A stretch of 64,000 nucleotides of DNA. Origin: Mactromeris polynyma (taxonomy: Eukaryota; Mollusca; Bivalvia; Venerida; Mactridae). Positions 59,998 to 64,000 of this stretch are shown here, piece by piece. Within the stretch, counting starts at the first letter, position 1. Every line of letters starts with the position of its first letter. The notes beneath the pieces are model-generated. The model was not told the DNA's origin and ran no database searches. It saw only the letters and a list, made by a program, of their open reading frames with translations. The stretch spans positions 1 to 64,000 of the forward strand of contig JASFXZ010000092.1 of the NCBI GenBank assembly GCA_032209605.1. The letters are read 5' to 3'. A program made the translations under genes and the position numbers.

Positions 59998-60058
59998 AAG
60001 CGGAAAAAGTGTGTCCGATATGGGGCTCGAACCCACGACCCCCTAACATAAGTACTGG
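59998..60058 (-). mobile_element. truncated second copy of the tRNA-Thr-like repeat
   Basis: Shares 'ggaaaaagtgtgtc', 'ggggctcgaacccacgaccc' and 'cctaaca' with 59824-59868, and stops in the anticodon arm. The flanking 'tttcaagcgg' also resembles the sequence before the first copy. Confidence 0.65.
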
Positions 60059-60679
60059 TCCAGACGTCATAGGCTTGAAGTATGATGGGTCGAGATCAAC
60101 ATGTATTATTTATGTGTCAAGGGATCAAACATTCCTGCAGCAATATGACGCTATGCTCTAAAGCCGTAAAGGCAGTGACTGAGTGAGATAATAAAAAAGA
60201 AGGTAGAAAATATTTGTGCAAAACACATACACATAATAAATTTTGGAACAATTTATGATAAAACTTAGGTCATGATGCAGAACAGACTACTGCCCAGTTG
60301 GCTCAGTCAGAAGCGCGTCATACTCTTCTAGCTAGTTTCACTACAGAGTTTAATTTTTTGCCATTGCCAGTATGATGAGTATCTTATTTTAAAAGTAACT
60401 TGATTTATGCCAAATGTCTTTATGATGCTAATTTTCATAGCGTCAGTGCCATTTTTAATCCAGCTCAGTTATTATGATCAAATCTTGGCTAGGACACTAG
60501 AAACACTTTGTTTCTGTCTTAGATAAGAATTCTTGACTTACGTTTATATTGTGATTTCCTGAATTCCAACAGAAGTTGATTTATGACCCATGCAGTATGA
60601 CTAACTTCCTATTTGAATATGGCTACAGGTATTTCATTTTATACAAATGTCTTCTTTCATTATGTATTTATTATTTCAG

Positions 60680-62147
60680 ATGCTAGTCTCTCAACTGAAA
60701 AATGCAGGGCTGTGCAGAAATTTACTACATCAACTAGAATGTCTGACCATAAGGGGTAAGTAATTAGCTAAAAGAAAAGAGTTGAGACCATCCTTAAAAA
60801 AGTGTTTGTTTTAAAATTTAAGTTACGCAACCAACTCAATTTATTTGTTCAGGTTCATCAATGAATCTTGTGTAACTGACTAATTCCTGGTTGATTAATT
60901 GAAGCCCTTTTTATGGCAATTTTGGGACCGATATTGGGCCCCAGTCCCCAAAGAAAAAAAAAAATATTTTTCCCCTACTTAGAAAGAACATTCCCCTTCA
61001 ATAAATCATTTAATATTTTAGCCATATAAATACTCAAAGTTAGTGATTCATGATGCCAAGTTCTCCTATCAAAAGGACCCGCCAGTATTCACAAAAAACT
61101 GGAAAAAATGGCTGAATTGTTAATTATTCTGTTAGGCAATTTTAAATGTCTTTAATAAGTTATTATTATTATATACCAGATTTATATAGCGCCCGTTTCA
61201 TGCGAAACACGTTCACAGGCGCTTTACATTTGTTGCAGCCACAAGGGCGCAGGTGCATCCTCTACCAGTGCAGATACAGCGTGATCTGACCAGAGGGACA
61301 GACTGAGAACAAGCCCCCAGAAGGGAGAGAGAGAAATTGTGATACAGACATGCCCGGCATTTCTGCCTAGCTCTTATTTCGAATAGACAGTCTGGTTCTT
61401 TAATGTGCCCGGTGTATAGCACCGATACACAGTTAATAAAAGTGTTTTTTTGTCATTTCAGGAAGTCATCAAGCAGTGGTATCTCGACAATCATCAATTT
61501 CTCAACCACCTGCTCATTTGTTGCTTAGTGTTCAATCTGCAGTTCCTGATAAAAATCAAACAATATGTGAAAGGTTTGCTGAACTCTCTGTGACACATTC
61601 TTGCATTGGTAGTAATAATGTGTCGATTATTGGTGACAGAATTAACACCAATTTGAATTACAAATGTCCAAAAACTCCAAGTTCAGTTGTTGAGATCAAC
61701 ACTCCACCTACTGTTCGTAATATTTTGCCTTTAGATATACCAGGATTAAATGAAACTGAAAGGTTAACGCCAGGATTTGACACAGTGGAGAAATTGGCTG
61801 CGAATGATTTAATGAGGATACGACGAAGAGGCATGAAAAAACATAGACGGCAGAGAACGAATCAAAAAATTTGGCCTATTATTCGGAAGAGACAATTTTT
61901 GAAGATGAAAAAGAAAATAAGGATAAGAAACGAAATCCTTGCAAAAATAAGAGAAAAGGGTGAAAAGTTTGACGCTTTCAGAGAAATTAAAGAAAGGCTA
62001 GATTATGCTAGAAAGAATGGATTCTATGCTAACATATTTACTGATGCGGTTGGTTCCAAATTCGTTGTTGATATCCAGAAAAAGAAGGAGATAGAAGCCT
62101 TGAAGTCAGTTATGCAGAGTGCAAGAAAAGCTGGCAAGCAATCGTAA
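60680..62147 (+). CDS. AURKAIP1: AURKAIP1/mS38-like mitochondrial ribosomal protein, 2 coding exons
   Basis: Coding exons 60680-60755 and 61462-62147, GT-AG, phase 1 joined as Gly; 253 aa. The start codon sits directly after an acceptor, so the leader is in an upstream exon. The N-terminus (MLVSQLKNAGLCRNLLHQLE) is a plausible mitochondrial presequence without acidic residues until position 20. Residues 26-135 look disordered. A strongly basic helical block from about 144 (RIRRRGMKKHRRQR) to 185 and the EKFDAF motif near 193-198 match the mS38 (COX24/AURKAIP1) C-terminal domain, especially insect forms; the extra ~45 residues at the end are lineage-specific. The protein is a small-subunit mitoribosome component in animals; binding to Aurora A was described in mammals. 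Identification rests on motif memory, not alignment. Confidence 0.75.
60885..61135 (-). repeat. inverse copy of the 35.4-kb dispersed repeat (AURKAIP1 intron)
   Basis: 'agccctttttatggcaattt', 'ttcccctacttagaaaga' and 'cctatcaaaaggacc' are inverse to blocks at 35345-35645. Confidence 0.7.
61155..61437. repeat. GC-richer dispersed repeat in the AURKAIP1 intron
   Basis: 'atttatatagcgcccgtttc' and 'acaggcgctttacat' open a ~280-bp segment with a composition unlike the intron around it and ending near 'ggtgtatagcaccgatacac'. It resembles a repeat I associate with mollusc genomes; the family is unassigned. Confidence 0.5.
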
Positions 62148-62496
62148 TGACAAATCATTACAAGTGTCTGTTTTGAGCTATGAACTCAATTTTTCTTAAT
62201 GTGCTGAATATTTGAGACAAATAACCTTAATATTCCAATTAGAATGTGTGAATCTGTGTGTTAGGAAGAATAACTACTGCTGTTTTCTTTTTGTATGAAC
62301 TTGTACAAGTACAAATATTTGCTGATTGTTACTAAAATACAAAGAAGAAACAGTATTTCAAGTTTATATGCTCAGTCTTTGTTGTTCCTCAAAGCAAATA
62401 GCTTTCATTGTCCGCTTCCTGTAAATTATGTAGTTGAAATGATGGAGCTATATTGCTTTATAATGTGTTGAAATATTTATGTATCACAATCAGTTT

Positions 62497-62502
62497 AATA
62501 AA
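62497..62502 (+). terminator. AURKAIP1 polyadenylation signal
   Basis: AATAAA about 350 bp after the stop codon, followed by 'ctgtgttacaatcata'. It is the first canonical hexamer in the 3' flank. Confidence 0.55.
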
Positions 62503-62509
62503 CTGTGTT

Positions 62510-63260
62510 ACAATCATATACAGGGTGTCCATTTGACTCATGAGTTGACCCTTTGACCCTGGAATTTCCAAAAAAGCCTACATTTTGACCCTATGGATTC
62601 TGGCTGAAGGGTCAATTTTTCTCAAAATAATATGTTCCGTATTTTGACTATAAAACAGTAAAATCTAATCAAAAATTATTAAGATGACCCTTGAGATTGA
62701 GCCCTAGTGGAACCCCTGATATAGACTCATTGTTGATAACTGTTCTCCAGATCCGGATGAAAATAAGAAAGAAAAATACATGAATATAAGTTTTGAGTCC
62801 ACTCTCAAACTGAAGTTTCTGATTAGTTGTTTTAACGAGCTGCATTCTAAGACTGGTCACCAAACTCAGTTTTTATATAGCAGTATTTTTTATGATTATG
62901 TTGCAAGTGAGTATTTTAGCTACATTAAAGTAATATTTTGCTCATTTTTTGTACATCTTTTTATCTAAGCAAACATGAAAAATAGGTTGAGCATCCTTAT
63001 ATGCATTATCAGAGAATACTCTATATTCTGTATTTATCGAAAAAACACTTCTTAAGTCAATATTACATTGCAATTGCTCGAGTTATAGATGTTTTAATCA
63101 ATTTAGCAACAACACTGGCTTAAGTCCATCCAAATATTTTACGTTCAGAAGGACCAGATACATCTTTAACTCTTTAGCAGAGAATGCTTTAATATACCAG
63201 TACTCTCGAATAAAATTGTTATAAAATTATCTAAATGTGGATAAAATTTGGATGTGAATT
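62510..63260. other. non-coding downstream region
   Basis: No exon recognised. About 62520-62720 has several 'tttgaccct/agggtca' pieces in both orientations, perhaps an eroded TIR repeat. Confidence 0.45.
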
Positions 63261-63264
63261 GCAA

Positions 63265-63710
63265 ACTTGCAGATCAGTTGGTAGAGTGCTAGTCTGCCAA
63301 ATAAGAGGTATTAAAAAAGAGGTAGTAGGTTTGAACCCTTGGTGAGGCATATGTCTCTATGACAGTTGACTGAAGATAATATAGTGAAAACTCTCTAGTG
63401 TGGAAATTTCCTCTATAAGACATCATGTCTGTGAACAACTCATACAAGTATATGATTGTGATGTCTTGCCTACGGACATTCGATGGAGGAATCCACTTCA
63501 GTCTGGAATCGCCTCTAATCCGAACATTTTAATTTGTATGAAGGGTGGTCGGATTGGAGAGTTTTCACTTTGCATCCAATGGCGTATTTCCTCAAATTGT
63601 GGTTCCTGTGGGGAAGATGTCATTTGCTTGTGGAGAGCATGTGGATACTGGATAGGTCATCGTGCCACTGTTCAAAACTGCAACACAACAACAACAACTC
63701 AAAGCACTTA
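63265..63710 (+). mobile_element. tRNA-derived SINE with (AAC)n tail
   Basis: The head has an A box 'agatcagttggtagagtgc' (63272) and a B box 'ggtttgaaccc' (63330). The body runs to 'ccactgttcaaaactgcaac' followed by 'acaacaacaacaac'. Head, unrelated body and simple-repeat tail give the classic SINE layout, about 445 bp. The 105-codon open frame across it is accidental. Confidence 0.7.
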
Positions 63711-64000
63711 CATCTAGGCTCCTAAGGTGTTGATGGTGAAGTAGCATCCATTGTTTATATTGGAATTGGTAATAATTGGTTATAAAATGATAATTTTTAT
63801 CTGTACAAACATTCATAATGAGGCGACTATTAATCCTGCCAGACTAATTAATCATTAAATCTTTTTTAGATAACTCGAGACATGTTTGCCAATACAATAT
63901 TTCATATTTTCCATAACTGCAACATGTTCATAGCTACTATAACTATGGAATTACTTTGTCATACTTACAATTATGTAACAAGGCCAGTTTTTCTGGGATA
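63711..64000. other. AT-rich non-coding end of the window
   Basis: Nothing recognised. Confidence 0.5.

Larger units (their letters stand above)
59205..60679. promoter_or_regulatory. divergent intergenic region between AGTRAP and AURKAIP1
   Basis: The two start codons point away from each other and are 1476 bp apart. A leader exon for each gene probably lies within: the AURKAIP1 start codon directly follows a splice acceptor (ttatttcag, ending 60679), and an acceptor-like 'tatttcag' precedes the AGTRAP start near 59212-59219 on the minus strand. No core promoter motif could be fixed. It contains the tRNA-like copies listed next. Confidence 0.4.

Noticed and set aside
63400..63717. 105-codon frame ending in Thr-rich sequence
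   Set aside because: It lies across a SINE body and its (AAC)n tail.

Overview
This is AT-rich, intron-containing animal DNA, most likely from a bivalve mollusc (perhaps a heterodont clam). Genes are split by GT-AG introns. The spacers carry short tandem arrays, terminal-inverted-repeat (TIR) elements, tRNA-derived SINEs, a DIRS-like element and the 'gagttatggccctttg' type of repeat that I associate with bivalve genomes. The species assignment is an inference; nothing in the window identifies it directly.

Layout. About 1-31 kb: no convincing protein gene. This is a repeat landscape with arrays of ~155 bp (1.1-1.9 kb), 26 bp (2.1-3.0 kb), 40 bp (4.8-7.6 kb), 69 bp (8.9-9.25 kb), 27 bp (16.4-16.9 kb), 76 bp (18-19 kb), 713/721 bp (19.25-23.4 kb) and 47 bp (24.0-24.3 kb). 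It also holds a dead LINE reverse transcriptase (11.1-11.9 kb), a ~1 kb foldback transposon (12.06-13.09 kb) with a partial second copy at 14.2 kb, and several MITE-like elements. 31.2-42.8 kb (+): a complete 12-exon cytochrome P450 of family 4 (511 aa), with MITE-like insertions in its introns. 43.3-45.8 kb (-): remnants of a LINE and of a DIRS-like retroelement. 51.7-59.2 kb (-): a complete six-exon AGTRAP (type-1 angiotensin II receptor-associated protein) homologue of 178 aa, whose fourth intron holds ~28 almost identical 45-bp repeats. 60.7-62.15 kb (+): a two-coding-exon gene for an AURKAIP1/mS38-like mitochondrial ribosomal protein (253 aa), divergent from AGTRAP. The rest up to 64 kb is non-coding, with another tRNA-derived SINE.

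The three genes do not form a pathway: one is an ER haem monooxygenase, one a small membrane trafficking protein, one a mitoribosomal protein. AGTRAP and AURKAIP1 are head to head and may share a promoter region. From memory, their human counterparts both lie on chromosome 1p36, so the linkage may be old. I did not find a clearly new molecular system. The most unusual signals are the satellite arrays (a three-monomer higher-order pattern, a microhomology deletion, and a nearly invariant intronic array), a nested MITE whose empty site is visible in a sister copy, and the dispersed TIR families.
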